A DNA stretch of 64,000 nt, taken from the NCBI GenBank assembly GCA_023525715.1, contig CM042011.1:60461354-60525353 (forward strand), written 5' to 3'. Source of the DNA: Cichorium intybus. Lineage: Eukaryota > Streptophyta > Magnoliopsida > Asterales > Asteraceae. The notes under the pieces were generated by a model. That model saw nothing but the letters and a program-made list of their open reading frames with translations, was not told where the DNA came from and did no database searches. Positions 12,901 through 26,295 of the stretch are shown here, in pieces. The position numbers and the translations under genes are program-made. Numbering within the stretch: position 1 is the stretch's first letter; every line of letters starts with the position of its first letter.

Positions 12901-14455
12901 AGTTCTCCAAAAAATAATCATCACATCATGTAAATATTTATACTTCATAAGTTCCAAAAACCTAATACAAAATAAATAAAATATACTCAAGATAGTTTAG
13001 CTGCTAATCGAATCCCTATTGACTTAGTATGCCCATCATGCTTCACTTGCGAGAATTGATAACGCGCTTTTATATCATATTATTTATGTGTTATTTGGTG
13101 TGTTTTAGTTAAATTATTGTTATAAATAAAATGAATACACTCATTTTCATTGGAAGTTGCTTGAGGTAGAAAATGTGTTAAATTTCAGGAATTAGAAGCA
13201 AAAATGGAACAGGATTAGAAATTATTGAAGAAAAACAATACCGATGCTATCAGAAGAAAGTGATGCTATCAGAAGGGAGCGGTGTTATGAGGACTTAGCG
13301 ACGTTATCAAGAGACACTTAGCGACACTATCAGGAGTTAGTGGTGCTAGGATATAGCATTAGCGACGCTACCCGTAGATTACACCGGAATTCAAATTTGA
13401 CTAGTCAAAGCGAAATATATTGGAGTTCGTTGGTTAGCGGTGCTAACTCACCTGATTCCACCACTATAAATAGAGGACTCTAGGTCAAGTTTCAGGGTAT
13501 CCCGGGCTTCACGAGGGGATCAGGAAAGCATCCATCGAGAGTTCTTTAGATCTCAAAGCTTGTTTTCATTCTTATTTGGTTTCTTTTCAATAGTTCGGTT
13601 AGATGATCATCGTTTTGGCTTTTTAGCCAGTTTTCTTAGTTTGATATCAACTCAGTGTTGGAGTATTCTGGATCCAAGAATTTCTCTAATTACTTGACAT
13701 TGAGTTTTAGATCTCAGGAGAATCAATTGACTCATGTACTTCTTTGGTTCATATTTTAGATAGTTAGTGATAGTTTGGAACAATTTGTTACGATTTTTGG
13801 TTTTTATTTGGTTTAATGTTGTCTTTGATCTGTAGTTGCTTAAGTACTATATCTGAAGTTTACTTTATTTGAAATTGATTTCCATTTGAGTTTGGTTTAT
13901 GTCAAGTGTTTGCGATTCTATGGCTATAGAGTGACACTATAGTCGGATAGTTTTGTAGAAACAAAGTATCAACCACATACTCCTTGATTCGACCCTCACT
14001 TACACTAGCTATTAGAGGATTGATATTTTAGTATTTTTAACCGCATCAACAACCGCACATGTCAAATTTTGGTGTCGTGGCCGGGGAGCTATGCACTTGA
14101 GCAATTGTGTTTGGTTCTCATTTAATTTTTTATTTAAAGTTTACGTACATGCACATTCTCATATGGAAGACTACATTTACACGAATCAAAACATGTGTTG
14201 GGAGTACGGAAGTTTGGTGTATAACCAATATGAAGAGCATTATTACAATGAGTCATTCAACAGTAATGGGTGGTGGATTGACGATTCGACTCAATATGGG
14301 CACTATGAACCAAGAATCAGATGATTATTTTGGCCAAAAGTTGGATCAAGTATTGGACGTGTTGAATAAAACCTTTAATAAGGAGGAAAGAAACTCCAAC
14401 TTGATTTCAACAAATGAAGGTCATTTGGAACAAATTGTTGAGCAGCCAAATCAAC

Positions 14456-15405
14456 TATAACACTTGGTTTCTATAACTAAGAAAAACAAGTAAGAGTTGG
14501 AATGGGAGGGAGATAGCGACACTATCTCTTGGAGATAGCGGCACTATCTTGTGACACATCGCTATTCAGGAAGTGGACACGTGGCAGATAGCGACGCTAT
14601 CTATTTCTGTGCATAATTTTATTTTAAAATGGCCTGTTGATGGTCACTTGGTCTAATTCTTGATATTTAGACCATTTCAGAGAAGGGAGGGCCGATTTTT
14701 ACCGCTGTGGATTTAAGAAAGAAGAGAATTTGATGCAATGTGATCATCTTGAAGGTAAGTCTCATTCTTTCAAGATTAATTTATTAAATTGAGGTTTGAA
14801 TGAGTTTAAGAATCATAAACCTTAACTGATTACACTTCTGGTGATGTGTGCCATTTAGATATTGTGGTGTTAAGGTTTTATGGTGTAAAACGAGTTGAAG
14901 TTGTAGCTAAAAGTTTAAAAGTGGGTAATTTGGTGTAATTAAGGTTTAATCTTGAAATAACAATGTTTGGACGAATTTTGAGCTTGTAATACCTCTTAGG
15001 ACTAAAAGGTGACTAATAGATGCAAAAGACCTAATTGAACAGTGGTCTGGACCGATTCAGAAGGGAGTTAGTGCTGAGTTCATACGTAGCGACGCTATCT
15101 ATGAACACATTAACGACACTATGGTTGAATGTTCATAGATAGCGACACTATCTGCTCAGTGGAGGTAAATTCAGCTGTTTAATGAGATCGAGGTGTTTTG
15201 TCTCAAGTAATTGAATGAGTATGTTTATTTTGGTGATTAAACAATAGTTGGGGACAACGATAATGAGATATAACTCGGATGCAAGGGGATCATTATACAC
15301 GTTTATCGAGGTGAGTAACTTTACATAGCTTTGACTGGTGTTTTCTTCATGCTATGCTTTGCATAATAACGAATGCTTAGTTATAAAATGTTGCTATGTG
15401 TTGTT

Positions 15406-15485
<80 letters not shown>

Positions 15486-16137
15486 GATGGTGTTAGGATC
15501 AATACCTTGGTGAATAATAATATGAACAATATTATGTGTTGATATATGTGTAACTCTAAGAGTAGTTGACTCTAGATATGAGTGGTGTAATCATAGGCGA
15601 CTATGTTATGTGGTGTATTTTATATGGTGTTTTAATGGTTACATAATGTGTACCTTGTAACCATTTGGTGTATCTAAAGACCGGTGATAAATTGGTGTTC
15701 CAATGATTGGCGGTAGATCTCTGGGTTGGTGGAAAGCCCAAGATCCCTCGATGAATGTTTATGGTATTGGCGTTAGTCCTTATATGGGTTGCATTTATGT
15801 TAACGGTGACCTTGGTGTATTATATACATGCTTTGTTGATGTTTGGTGTTCAGGTGATAGATGAAAGGTGAACTCTTAATGTCCTGTTAGATTATGAAAT
15901 TTGTTGTAGCAATATACTATGCTATACTATTGTTACTCACTAAGTTTTTGCTTATGGTGTTCAGTTGTGGTGTTTTTGCAAGACTTAGATGTAGTAACGC
16001 CCGACTTTGATTGTGGGACGATCTCGAAGATATCTACTTGTCACTTCCAAGGCATCTAGTACTATGTTTCTAAATCAAATTGTATAAATTGTTGAAATGT
16101 TTTATTTATACTTGATGCTGGTTTATGGGGTGTTACA
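14456..16137 (+). mobile_element. Ty3/gypsy solo LTR, 1682 bp
   Basis: Exact 5-bp target duplication TCAAC (14451-14455 and 16138-16142). The right end is GGGGTGTTACA. The left end reads TATAACACTTGG, probably a mutated TGTAACAC. A 'cactaagttttt...gtgttcag' segment near 15935-15965 resembles the 3' part of Tekay-like LTRs, giving + sense. It carries repeated 'agcgacactatc/agcgacgctatc' motifs at 14511-14601 and 15088-15153, and a (TA)n array at 15418-15482. Confidence 0.85.
15410..15482. repeat. (TG)n(TA)n microsatellite
   Basis: 'gtgtgtgtgt' followed by about 31 TA units, inside the solo LTR. Confidence 0.95.
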
Positions 16138-17424
16138 TCAACAACCATCAAGAAAGCCTTCGAACACTGTGCCACCTGATGAGGTAATTGTTCCTTGTGC
16201 CGATAATATTGTGTATGAACCTACACCGCCTGAACCTGAGGTTGTGGTGGAGGATCATGCATATTTGGATGACCAAGAGACCGATGAACTGGTTGAAAAC
16301 AAAAAAGTTGTGAAAGGGGTTGAAAAATCAAATAAAAGTTTAAATGTGTCAATTACAGCTGAGAAAGAGTTAGTGGAATACAAGCTCTGGTGGTGAGCGA
16401 TTTTAAACCATCACATGACACCATTAACCCTGCATCTTGGGTACCAATCTACACTTTGGATGGTAGTCAATAAGATGCCGCCGATGTGGTGTTCGAGAAA
16501 AATGATCAGAGACTTGTACCCGCTAACGATCCTCCAATAAGTGGAAAATTGCGTGTAATTAACACAGTTTGCTCGAGTCGACAACCACCTCAAGAGACGA
16601 GACAACCCAATATACACCATACAAGACGAGCTTGAGAACCAGCAATAAATGCACTTCATGCTATTAAGCTGTCACTGGGTAAAAGACTTTGAAGAAAGGA
16701 TCATACATGGGTGTTCAAAACAAGGTTCAAGCATTCTTGTGGGTGAATCGAATGTAATTGGTTAGGAGTCAACATAGTGGATGCATACATGCCCTTTGAT
16801 CTAGGAAAAATGGAAGAATACTAGTTTGGGGGTGAAGGGATGACGTTCACAGTTCAAAAAAGCCAGAGGACAGATGATCTGCGATAATCATCGCTTTAAG
16901 AAAGAAAGGTCCAACTAAAAGACCTGCAGAAATAAGTGCTTTCGGGAGGCAACCATGTGATTTTTGGACAATTTATTTTTCATGCATTTGATTGAGACTT
17001 TTTATTTTTGAACCATCATTGCTTGTTATTCATTATTAAGCATGATATGGTACAACCCAAGTGTAGGGTGTTGCAGAAGGTCACAGAGCTAAAAGGCAAA
17101 GTTGAAAAGTTAAACAAAGAAGATAGCGTCGTCGCTAAGGGATACACATAGCGACGCTACCTTAAGACCCAGCCCGATGGGAAGCTGCGATCACAATCGT
17201 AATACATAAATACTATTAGTTATATTATAACATATGTTTTTCAGTTAGTTAACATTTTTATATAAGAACCATTGGGCATATGAATACGTTATTAGTTAGG
17301 TTTATTTGGTTAGTAACGTTAGACGCAATCCCGATCTTTTAGATTAAGGAATCACCGTGAAGACTATTCAGGGTACGAGAGATACACTCATTGTATCAGG
17401 TCAGTTTTCTGAGCTTTTACAAAA

Positions 17425-17558
<134 letters not shown>

Positions 17559-17879
17559 TTGTTGGGTGAATGTAAGAATGAAAAAAGGAACGTAACGTCG
17601 TTCACTAATAAATAAAAGTTGTTATGATTAGTACACAAGAAGCATCTTGTTACTAAGTCGATACCGGCAATACATGTCTAGCCCTACTAGTACATTGTAT
17701 AGAATTTATGACTCGGATAGCACACATGCTAGTTCGAAGCCCGTAAATGACTTAGATAAATTTAAGCACAACTCTGAGATCTCACCATAGTTTCTGTATT
17801 TCATCTTTTATATCATCAACACATTTGGTATTTTATACACAAACACACGAATCCACTAAGCCATTTGGCTTACGTATTT

Positions 17880-18040
<161 letters not shown>

Positions 18041-18879
18041 ACACTTGGTAAGATAAGATCGGGTATTCGATATCTTAGTTATGGGACCAGATGACACTTG
18101 GAGACGTTACTTGTTGTTATAACTTTTAGTTATTTGCAAAATTTCTAGCTTGTATTTTCTTATAGCTTCCGTTGTAACTGAAAACCTGATATTTATAAAC
18201 AAAGTTGAAGTTTCGATAAAGAAAGTCTCGGGGTGTCACATACGTTGTATGCCATGGGTGCAAAAATACAGTTGATTTGCATCAACTGAATCTCGAGACT
18301 ATTGTAGAAGTTGAGTATACTCATTGAGGAGAGGTGGGTTCTGTTTGGACTCAATCATTTTCATAGAAAATCTCAAGTCTAGTGTTCTGAATTTGTTTGT
18401 GTGTCTGTGGGGTGGGGGGGGGGGGGGTTAGAGTTCTACAATCGTAGGGGTTTAGGGTTATGAAATCGAAGTCTTTACTTGATTCTGATGGGCAAGCAGT
18501 AGTCTGACGGCTCTGGAGGTGGTGTGGGGGCTAACGGTGGCAGCGGTCTGATTCTTGCAAGATTTGTTGAAAAAGGGTAAGGGCATGAAGGAGTACTAGA
18601 TGTTTATTTTTTCTAAGTTGTCGAATAATAAGAACACAAAAAGTTGTGGTATGGAGGTGAGAGTTTTGAAAGCTCTTCTTTTGACTATTCTCTCTTATTA
18701 TTATTTTTTTCCTTCTCTTAAAATGGAACCCTAAATTACCTCCGTATTTTTTTTATCTTTGGTCTTCTCTCTAAATGGAAGTTACGAAACCCTATATAGC
18801 CTCTGTGTTTTGAACGAGTGGGGATGAAAAACTGGAAATATAAAAAGACACAAGGACAGTGAGATGAGACACAAATATA

Positions 18880-19056
18880 AAAAGTGTCGCACGTATTTTT
18901 TTAATTTGGTTTTATGACAGGAAACAATGACATACATTAATATATGTCGTAAATCTTTAAGATTTTACTAAAGACGACATAAATTTTATGACAAACTTTT
19001 TTGTCATTCATAAAGATTGTGTGTGTATGTCATTAAAAACCATTTTTCTAGTAGTG
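18880..19056. mobile_element. CACTA transposon 3' terminus (truncated)
   Basis: The sequence ends TTTTTCTAGTAGTG at 19056; its reverse complement CACTACTAGAAAAA is a classic CACTA-type terminus. The preceding ~150 bp carries opposite-facing 'tatgtcgtaaa', 'tttatgacaaa' and 'tgtcatt' motifs, the expected subterminal repeats. No matching 5' terminus was found upstream, so the element is truncated or its start has decayed. Confidence 0.6.
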
Positions 19057-20425
19057 ATTTTTGTATAAGACTTGATTTTTATTGAAATTTGTATGGCCTT
19101 GAATTTGAATCACCTCTTCCTATGGGTATAATACAGATGGTGAAGAGCATGCCAGAAAGGTTAGAACTTTTACAAATGGTATATCTAATGTTCAATTTTA
19201 TACCCATGTGAGATAAAAAAAATATCATATACACATCTATAACGTCACTTGCAAACCAAGTTTACATATCTTGATTAACCGCAAAGTAAATTTGTTCACT
19301 ATATCACTACCAACAAGTCTAATTTCTAATCCAAGACAAGCAGTTGCAGGAGCAAGAGGGCTCTCGTCATAGTCGTAGCTAGAGGAGGATGCAACGGAAA
19401 GTAGAGGATGAAGCAGCAACGGTAGATATAGGAGGCGGTGCAATAGCAGCATAAGGAGGTACGTAGTAGAGACAACTAGAGCGCAATGCCGACGATGGAA
19501 GACATCAACAGCGACAAGTAGAGGAAGTAGCAGGTAGATAAGGCAAGAACATCGGTCTGAAGAGATAACAACGTCGACAACTAGAATAAACAGTATGCGC
19601 ATTTCTGGGATGAACCTAATATAATTTATACTATTAAAATTGAATAAAAAACCGGTTAGCGATAAGTCGATACTTATTTAGATTAACATGTCTCGTAACT
19701 AATCATGAACTTAGAATATATGATATTAAACATTAAATTTGAAATATAGTTTATAAACTACAGATTTTTTCCTTGTAGTTTGCACTTTACATAATGGACT
19801 AAGTATTTGCATAGTTCACTTCCTATGGGAACAAAGAGCATTCGAATTATATTGTGAGGCTAGCCCTAACCCTAATTCTAGGACTGAAAAAACCTCCTAG
19901 CTAGTTTAAAACACCCCCAAATTAAGGAACCTCCAAAATTTTATTTGTTTTGTTCCTAAAACCATTGCCCACCACTTTTTTTGTGCCCCACTTTTTTTGT
20001 AATACAGCTAAAAGCTAAAGAACAGTAATGTATTTTAATACAGAAAACAAATATATTATTAAACTAATTAAAAGATGGAGAAATGGTAGAGAACTTCGCA
20101 ACCCCACAACTTAAAAATTCACTTTGTTGATAGGGACATTTGGGGGAGTGGGGTAAGGCTGGTGATAAATTTAATCTCATCTGATCTGATATGTATGATG
20201 ACTAGAAAGCAAAACACACAAACCCTCAGAGCTTCTACCAAAGGTCGTTTTGATGCTTAAACAAAGAAATTATTAAAGATTTTTTGAAAAAAGTTTTTCC
20301 TTTAAAGCAAAAGAAACCCTTAAAGATGTTTTGTTTTTTTTTGTTTTTTCGGACAAGGCATGAGTTGAATCTCTTATGTTTTTTAGCTTCTAGTATTTGA
20401 GATCCTCCAGAGCTAGTGCTTGGAG
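19057..20425. other. Upstream region of the bHLH gene, no other gene seen
   Basis: The only long open frame (minus, 19237-19602) is a low-complexity leucine/serine-rich translation with no family features and is not called. The stretch likely contains the promoter and 5'UTR of the bHLH gene. No single TATA box can be chosen with confidence because the sequence is AT-rich throughout. Confidence 0.4.
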
Positions 20426-22268
20426 ATGATGGGAGAAAACCCTAATTACTGGCGGAGCTTGAATGGAAAGCTGCAGCCACCTCCCTCTCAACAGGCTTAC
20501 CCTACTTTCTTATCAACACCACCGCTGCCGGTGCCAGTACCACCACCATCTTCCATCTTCAATCCTCCATATCTCTTTGGTTCTTCTCTACTACTTCCAG
20601 CTGCGAACTCTAATGCTTTGGCTGAGCATCATCATCATGATAACCAAGATTTCCCAGTCTCATGGAGCCAATTACTTTTGTAATAAACACCTCTTTTTAT
20701 TTTCCATCATTTCAATCATGCATGCTTTGAAGTTATCCTGCTTTTATTTTCCCATGATATTCTTCCTGATAATTGATGATCTCTCTCGATTTTTAATTAA
20801 CTTCTATAATATCATTGGGTGGTGATGTATATCTGATGAGCAAATCTATTTTCTTGAAGTATGCTGATGTTTTATTTGATTATATGCACCCAGGACTGGG
20901 GTAGCTAGTGATCATGAACACAACTTGGGAGATGGGCACGTTGGTGAAGTAAAACATGGATTTATGGATCAACAAAGCAGACAACTTTACAATGGCAATA
21001 GAAGCGATCATCATGACAACAACAATAACGAAGAAGATGTTCAAACTTGTAGCTCTTCTTGGTCATCTCAACGCAATCCAGTTGCATCTGTTGGTTCAGC
21101 TTCTACCATGAGCTTAAGCACCAGCACTATGTTTGATTTTTCAAGTAAGATGGATCGCCGAAATCACCATACTAATCAATATTCAACTCAGGTAAGTACA
21201 TATAATCCAACTAAAATTTATATGTTTACCTCGTTACATTACTTCTACATATACGTTGCGTATTTTCCTCCAAACATCGAGGTTTTGATTTCTTATTTTC
21301 GCTTGCCTCATGGGTTCTTGTTTCAATATCAAAGTATGATGATACATCTACTAGTGGGGCATCTAAAAAGCCCAAGTTTCAATCGTCTTCAACCCACCCT
21401 TCTCCAATGGTAAACTTTTTCCCTCTAATTGCTTTTATTTGGGGTAACTATAAATATAGCAAAGCTAGTTCATTGATAACTGTACTTTTGTTATGAAAGC
21501 CGTGTAGTGACACATTTACAAGTGGAACTTCTAAAAGGAGTAGGGCTCAACACTCGACAACACAAACACCTCTAAAGGTGACAAACCTCTCTCTCTAGAT
21601 TTCCTAGCTTCTAAGAATATATCAAAGTCATTCATCCTACATAATGTACTGATCAATTTGGCAAGTCTTTTTGCACCACTAGAATGGTAAAACTCAACGT
21701 GATATTATCTGGTTTTGGCAACTTTGGCATAGAAAAAAAAGTTGTATTCATAAATTTAGATTAACCTTTGAAAATGTGAATACATACTTCACCTACAGCT
21801 TGAAGTGTGGTCCTTGAACATAGGCCTTTTTTAATAAGAATGAGCACAAGACTATTTCTATATCTATAGATTAGAAGTCTATATACCTGTGAATGATTAT
21901 TTAAGTTTTATGTAAATTAGTAACTGATGATTTATACCAAGTTTGACAATGTGAATATAAATAATAGGTCAGAAAAGAGAAATTGGGTGACAGAATATCG
22001 GCTTTGCACCAACTTGTTTCGCCTTTCGGAAAGGTAAGTAAATTATTCAATAGTAATCTAATTACCTAGATAATTCACTTTATGTTATCTAGTATAACTT
22101 AATTTTGTTCAATTCTCGTACCTCGATATTGCTACAAATTTAACCTGGCAGAGTTTGCACCCATAAATAACTACGTGCAATTGTGCAAATGCCTTGTTTT
22201 CTTAGTTTGTTACGTACGTTTCTGTTCCAGTAAACTTAATACCCGTAATATATCACTGTACTCTCGAA

Positions 22269-22358
<90 letters not shown>

Positions 22359-23434
22359 TTAGAACCTCTTTTTGATAGCATAAAATCGTAAAACTGAGAG
22401 CTGAGAATCATGAGAAGTAAGCATACAATATGTTTTAAATAATTAGCCGTTAATTAATTTCCAAGGTTCAAACGATTTAACCTGAAAAAGATATATGTTT
22501 TTGTGCGTCTTTTTGCAGACTGACACAGCTTCTGTATTGTTTGAAGCCACAGCTCATATCAGATTCCTTGAGGGTCAAATTGAGGTGACATTTTTTCTTT
22601 ATTTCTTTTCCTCATTGCAGTACGTTTTACAGACATCATATTAGAGACGAGCGTGCACTTAAAAGTTGTTGCTTTTTCAACATTCTTCAACTGCAAATTA
22701 ACATGCAGGCACTTAGCTCCCCGTACATGAACTTCGCCAATAATGTCTCAGGAGGCACGAGGCACCAACATTCTGCTGTAAGTTTGCCCATGCTTTGAAT
22801 TTTCTGTAATACGCGTTTCCCCATGCACCATTTTACATTTCACCATACATTAATAAATTTCAAATTTACTACTAATGAATGTGATTAATTAATTGCTAAT
22901 AAAAAAGAGAAGAAAGCAGCTCCTAGATGTATATATAATTCTTGATGAGGAGCCAGATGAGGTTTAATTACTTTATTGGATCCATCACTTATTAGCTACT
23001 TAAACAATTATTCAACGTAAAGTGGGAGACATTATTCTCGACTTTATTTCGATCAAATTATTAATCAATCCAATTGTTTACTTAAGTACCTCGGGATTGC
23101 ATAAAAAGGTATTCAATAGTGCTTAATTAATTTGACTTCCAAGTAAGTTCTTCACTGCTGATTGTTACATGAAAAGAAGGGATCTTCTAAGCACTACGCA
23201 GCTTGCTTATTTCTTATGTACTTTATTACTTAAAAATTATCTGTGGGTTTTAGTTGTCTTTTAATGAAAAAGGAACTTTGAAATGATTTTATGCAGGATG
23301 GAAAGGCACCGCAGGATCTGGCGAGTAGAGGGTTATGCTTGGTTCCAGTGACCTGCATTGATCATATGGATACCACGAATATGACCAGCAACGGTGCTGA
23401 ATTCTGGACTCCAGCATTTGGTGGTGGACTTTAA
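20426..23434 (+). CDS. bHLH transcription factor, bHLH68/110/123/133 group
   Basis: Nuclear DNA-binding regulator. Exons read by eye: 20426-20679, 20894-21191, 21335-21409 (3a), 21500-21577 (3b), 21968-22033, 22519-22584, 22709-22777, 23297-23434. All borders are GT/AG, frames join without stops, and total length is 347 aa with both third exons (321-322 with one). The N-terminus MMGENPNYWRSLNGKLQPP and exon-1 end PVSWSQLLL match this group ('GNPNWW', 'SQLLLGG'). The domain is VRKEKLGDRISALHQL, then LVSPFGK, TDTASVLFEATAHIRFLEGQ, then ALSSPYM. The C-terminus has the group's SRGLCLVPV and FWTPAFGGG motifs. The basic region lacks the His-Glu-Arg E-box set, as is usual for this atypical group. 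The in-frame TTG codon at 20420 was not used as start; ATG 20426 fits the family. A (TA)n array lies in the intron after exon 4. Confidence 0.92.
21335..21409 (+). other. bHLH exon 3a (duplicate of 3b)
   Basis: 75 nt, phase 0 at both ends, AG acceptor at 21333-21334 and GTAAAC donor at 21410. Encodes YDDTSTSGASKKPKFQ and then SSSTHPSPM. It shares the DT.TSG.SK core with exon 3b. Confidence 0.8.
21500..21577 (+). other. bHLH exon 3b (duplicate of 3a)
   Basis: 78 nt, phase 0 at both ends, AG acceptor at 21498-21499 and GTGACA donor at 21578. Encodes PCSDTFTSGTSKRSRAQ and then HSTTQTPLK. Leaving out its first proline it aligns to exon 3a with about 10 identical residues of 25 plus several K/R exchanges. 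The intron between them is only 90 nt. Confidence 0.8.
22271..22354. repeat. (TA)n microsatellite in a bHLH intron
   Basis: About 40 TA units inside the intron between the two exons that encode the helix-loop-helix. Confidence 0.95.
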
Positions 23435-23687
23435 TTGCTCGGTTTTTCTTGAAGTTGACCATTGATGAACGTGCAACTTCACCAGCGGCTTGCATTTGGT
23501 TGATGCATGCACTTGTTTTTTTTTTTCCAAAATCCGAAATGCCCGACAAGGAAAGAAAAAGAAAACAAAATTGATGTTGTTGATGGTCTGTGTACTACTA
23601 TAGGTCGATGCTAGTTTGCTATGTTTGTGTCTCTTTCTTTTGTTATCGGGCATTGGTAGAGTTAGAGGAAAGCAAAGACTATATCTA

Positions 23688-24083
<396 letters not shown>

Positions 24084-24283
24084 GCGGTTTAGTGTGTTTT
24101 AGGTGGGTCCAAAATTTTTTTGATTTGGTTTCAATGATTTTTTAAAAGAACAACAAACACATAACACGAAGTTTTCACCGTTAAATTTCACCGTCCAATT
24201 CATCTCTATATATCTGATTCAAACGTCTAATTTCCCCCGAATATTTAAGATGATGTTTCAGTTTTCGAACTCTAACAACCATG

Positions 24284-25541
24284 GCTCATCAATGTATTAC
24301 CTATTTTTTGAGGATATAAAAATGAAGACTCGTATAACCATATCCATGAGTTCCTAGCAATTGTCAATGCTAATATTCAACGAGGAACTAATAGAGATTC
24401 ATTTCGACTTCACTTGTTTACATTTACATTGAAAGAAAACGCAAAATGCATGTTTACTTCACTTGTTCCCAATAGTATTACTAATTGGGATTAATTGAAA
24501 ACCAAATTTTTACAAGAATCTTATACTGCCATTAAAACAACAGAAATAAGAAAGGCAATACAAGATTTTTCACAAAAACCCAACGAGGAATTTCATGATG
24601 CATTTGAGTGCCTCAAAGAATTGTTGGGATCATGTTCGCATCATGAATTCCCCCGTTGGCAACTTGTTTGTTTCTTTTACGATAGAGTCGACAGCACAAA
24701 CCATGCCATGATAAATGCCTCGTCTGACGACACTATCATGGTGCAAGATAGTGAAGTTGCCTGACGATTTTTGGAGGAATTGAGTAATTGTTTGAAAACT
24801 AATTACTCATCGAAGAAACGGGATCACCCGACTTCGACAATTGCTTCAGTTGGACTAGACAAGGCTTGGAAGAATGAAGTTAAATATGATATTCATTCCT
24901 TAAATAAGAAATTTGACTTACTACTTTCTAGCCTAGGCAAGGAGAAAGGTGTTTGTATGATGCAGGGACAAACGATTCGTGTGAGTTGTGGGGCTATTGG
25001 ACACAATGTGACATTGCGGATGAGCGCACGAGGAGCCAAGAAGAGATTAATCAAGTCTATGGATATGGTCGGTTTCATAACAACCCAAGACCATTCAACA
25101 GATCTGATAATCAATGGAATTATAACAACCATGGAAACTACAACAACAACCGCCAAGGAAATTTCCAGAACCAAAACCAGCAAAGTTAGTTCCAACAACT
25201 ATACCACCGAGAAGCAAGAAAATCAAGGAAGGATGATGGTGATAGCAACAAGTTGGACATATTATAGAGTTCATAACTCAAACATATCAGAAAACGGATA
25301 TATACTCAAAGTCTATAGCTGCTATCAAAAAGCAAATTATTCAACTTGTAGAGCAAATTGGGGAAAGAGAAGATTGCAAGTTCCTAAGCATGCCCACAGT
25401 CAATCCATCACACACTTAAAAGGCATGGGAAGGAACATCAAGTCAATGCGAGTGGGATCTTTAGAAGTGGTAAAACAGTCGACAATCAGAGAAGTTCCCC
25501 TTCCAATATACATGATGATGATGATAATGATGTTGAATTAA
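24284..25541 (+). pseudogene. Athila-like gag pseudogene
   Basis: Translation in shifting frames gives the Gag core. A first part around 24350-24480 resembles '..F..IVNANIQRGTNRDSFRL.LFTFTLKENAK'. After a stop at 24493-24495 come KTKFLQESYTAIKTTEIRKA, FSQKPNEEFHDAFECLKELL and MINASSDDT, matching Athila Gag ('...ResFyEaWERFKeLLrkCPHHgip', '..vdAsagG'). Next comes a glutamine/asparagine-rich stretch (NYNNHGNYNNNRQGNFQNQN) where the zinc knuckle would be. Near 25290-25480, in another frame, lies a linker with QIIQLVEQIGERE and an 'LRSGK'-like end. At least three frame changes and one stop disable it. Confidence 0.7.
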
Positions 25542-26079
25542 ATTTTGACAAAAAGGAAAAGTTAGAAAAACATTTAGAATCTGAAAAATCAAAAGTTAGT
25601 GAGAGTAAAAAGGATCCTAAAGTTGGGGAGCATGGTGTGGAGGCTAATACTACACCATACCCTCCAGCTTTAGATAATCCTATATCGGTTCCTTTTGGGA
25701 TCAAGGGTCGGAAATGGAAGAAATGTGGGAATTGTTGAGTCATGTAAAAGTTAATATTCCGTTAGTTAAATTGATCATGGAGTGCCATCGTATTCAAAAT
25801 TTTTAAAAGATTTGTGTGTTCAAAAATGGAAATTACAATCACACCTCCCTTAAAAGATTAGACTAACCGAACGTGTGAGCTCTATCTTGCTTAACTCTCT
25901 CCCATCAAAGCTTAAGGATCCCGGAGTACCTTTGATTAATGTTATCTTAGGTGACATGACATTAAAAAGGCACTCAAGGATATTGGAACGAGAGTCAACA
26001 TTCTCTCGGGACATTTGTACAATCAGTACGATTTAGGCAAGTTAGAACACACAGATTATTGATAAATCTACAAAAATCT

Positions 26080-26295
26080 CGCGAGGAATGTTGACCGATG
26101 TGATTGTAAAAGTGGAAGACTTCTATTACCCGATTGATTTCCTTGTGTTTGACTTCGAGAAAACACTTAAGGAAGCTCAACCAACTCTTATTTTGGGGCG
26201 ATTGTTCTTGGCAACAATGAATGCTCAAATCAATTGTCGAACGGGAGCCATAGAGATTACATTTGGTAATAGAAAAGTAAGGATAAATATTTTCA
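26080..26295 (+). pseudogene. Athila-like aspartic protease fragment
   Basis: The translation DVIVKVEDFYYPIDFLVFDF, then LILGRLFLATMNAQINCRTG and IEITFGNRKVRINIF, matches the C-terminal half of the Athila-type retropepsin ('vlVqVdkfyfPvDFvvLD...ILGRPFLATana.Idv..G.ltlrvg.e...F'). The N-terminal half with the catalytic Asp (DTG/DLG-like) is not seen in frame. Confidence 0.7.

Larger units (their letters stand above)
14107..16396 (+). pseudogene. Athila-like gag remnant, split by a solo LTR
   Basis: The first part (14107-14455) ends in a helical, charged stretch (DDYFGQKLDQVLDVLNK, then NEGHLEQIVEQPNQ). The second part (16138-16396) opens QPSRKPSNTVPPDEV. This resembles the linker of Athila Gag before the protease ('...LEnQigQia...rpqgsLPSNTevNP'). 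The solo LTR at 14456-16137 with target duplication TCAAC sits exactly between the two parts, and the frame continues across it once the insertion is disregarded. The Gag core and zinc knuckle are not recognisable, so the gene was degenerate before or after the insertion. Confidence 0.6.
13057..17200 (+). mobile_element. Athila-like Ty3/gypsy element, pol-less, nested
   Basis: A 1008-bp LTR (13057-14064, TGATAACGCG...CACATGTCA) is followed after five bases by a primer-binding site resembling the tRNA-Asp site of Athila/Tat elements (TGGTGTCGTGGCCGGGGA at 14070-14087; usual form TGGCGCCGTTGCCGGGGA). The LTR has a TATA box at 13465-13472. Next come gag-related pieces at 14107-14455 and 16138-16396, then decayed sequence. 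Near 16940 'gtgctttcgggaggcaacc' resembles the conserved segment found after pol in Athila elements. No reverse transcriptase or integrase is left and no 3' LTR was found. The right limit is approximate. Confidence 0.75.

Noticed and set aside
19237..19602. 121-codon minus-strand open frame
   Set aside because: Low-complexity Leu/Ser/Val translation with no family features; it arises from purine-rich 'gaggaagtagcag' sequence on the + strand.
20420..20425. TTG codon upstream of the bHLH start
   Set aside because: A non-ATG start is not needed; ATG at 20426 fits the family's N-terminus.
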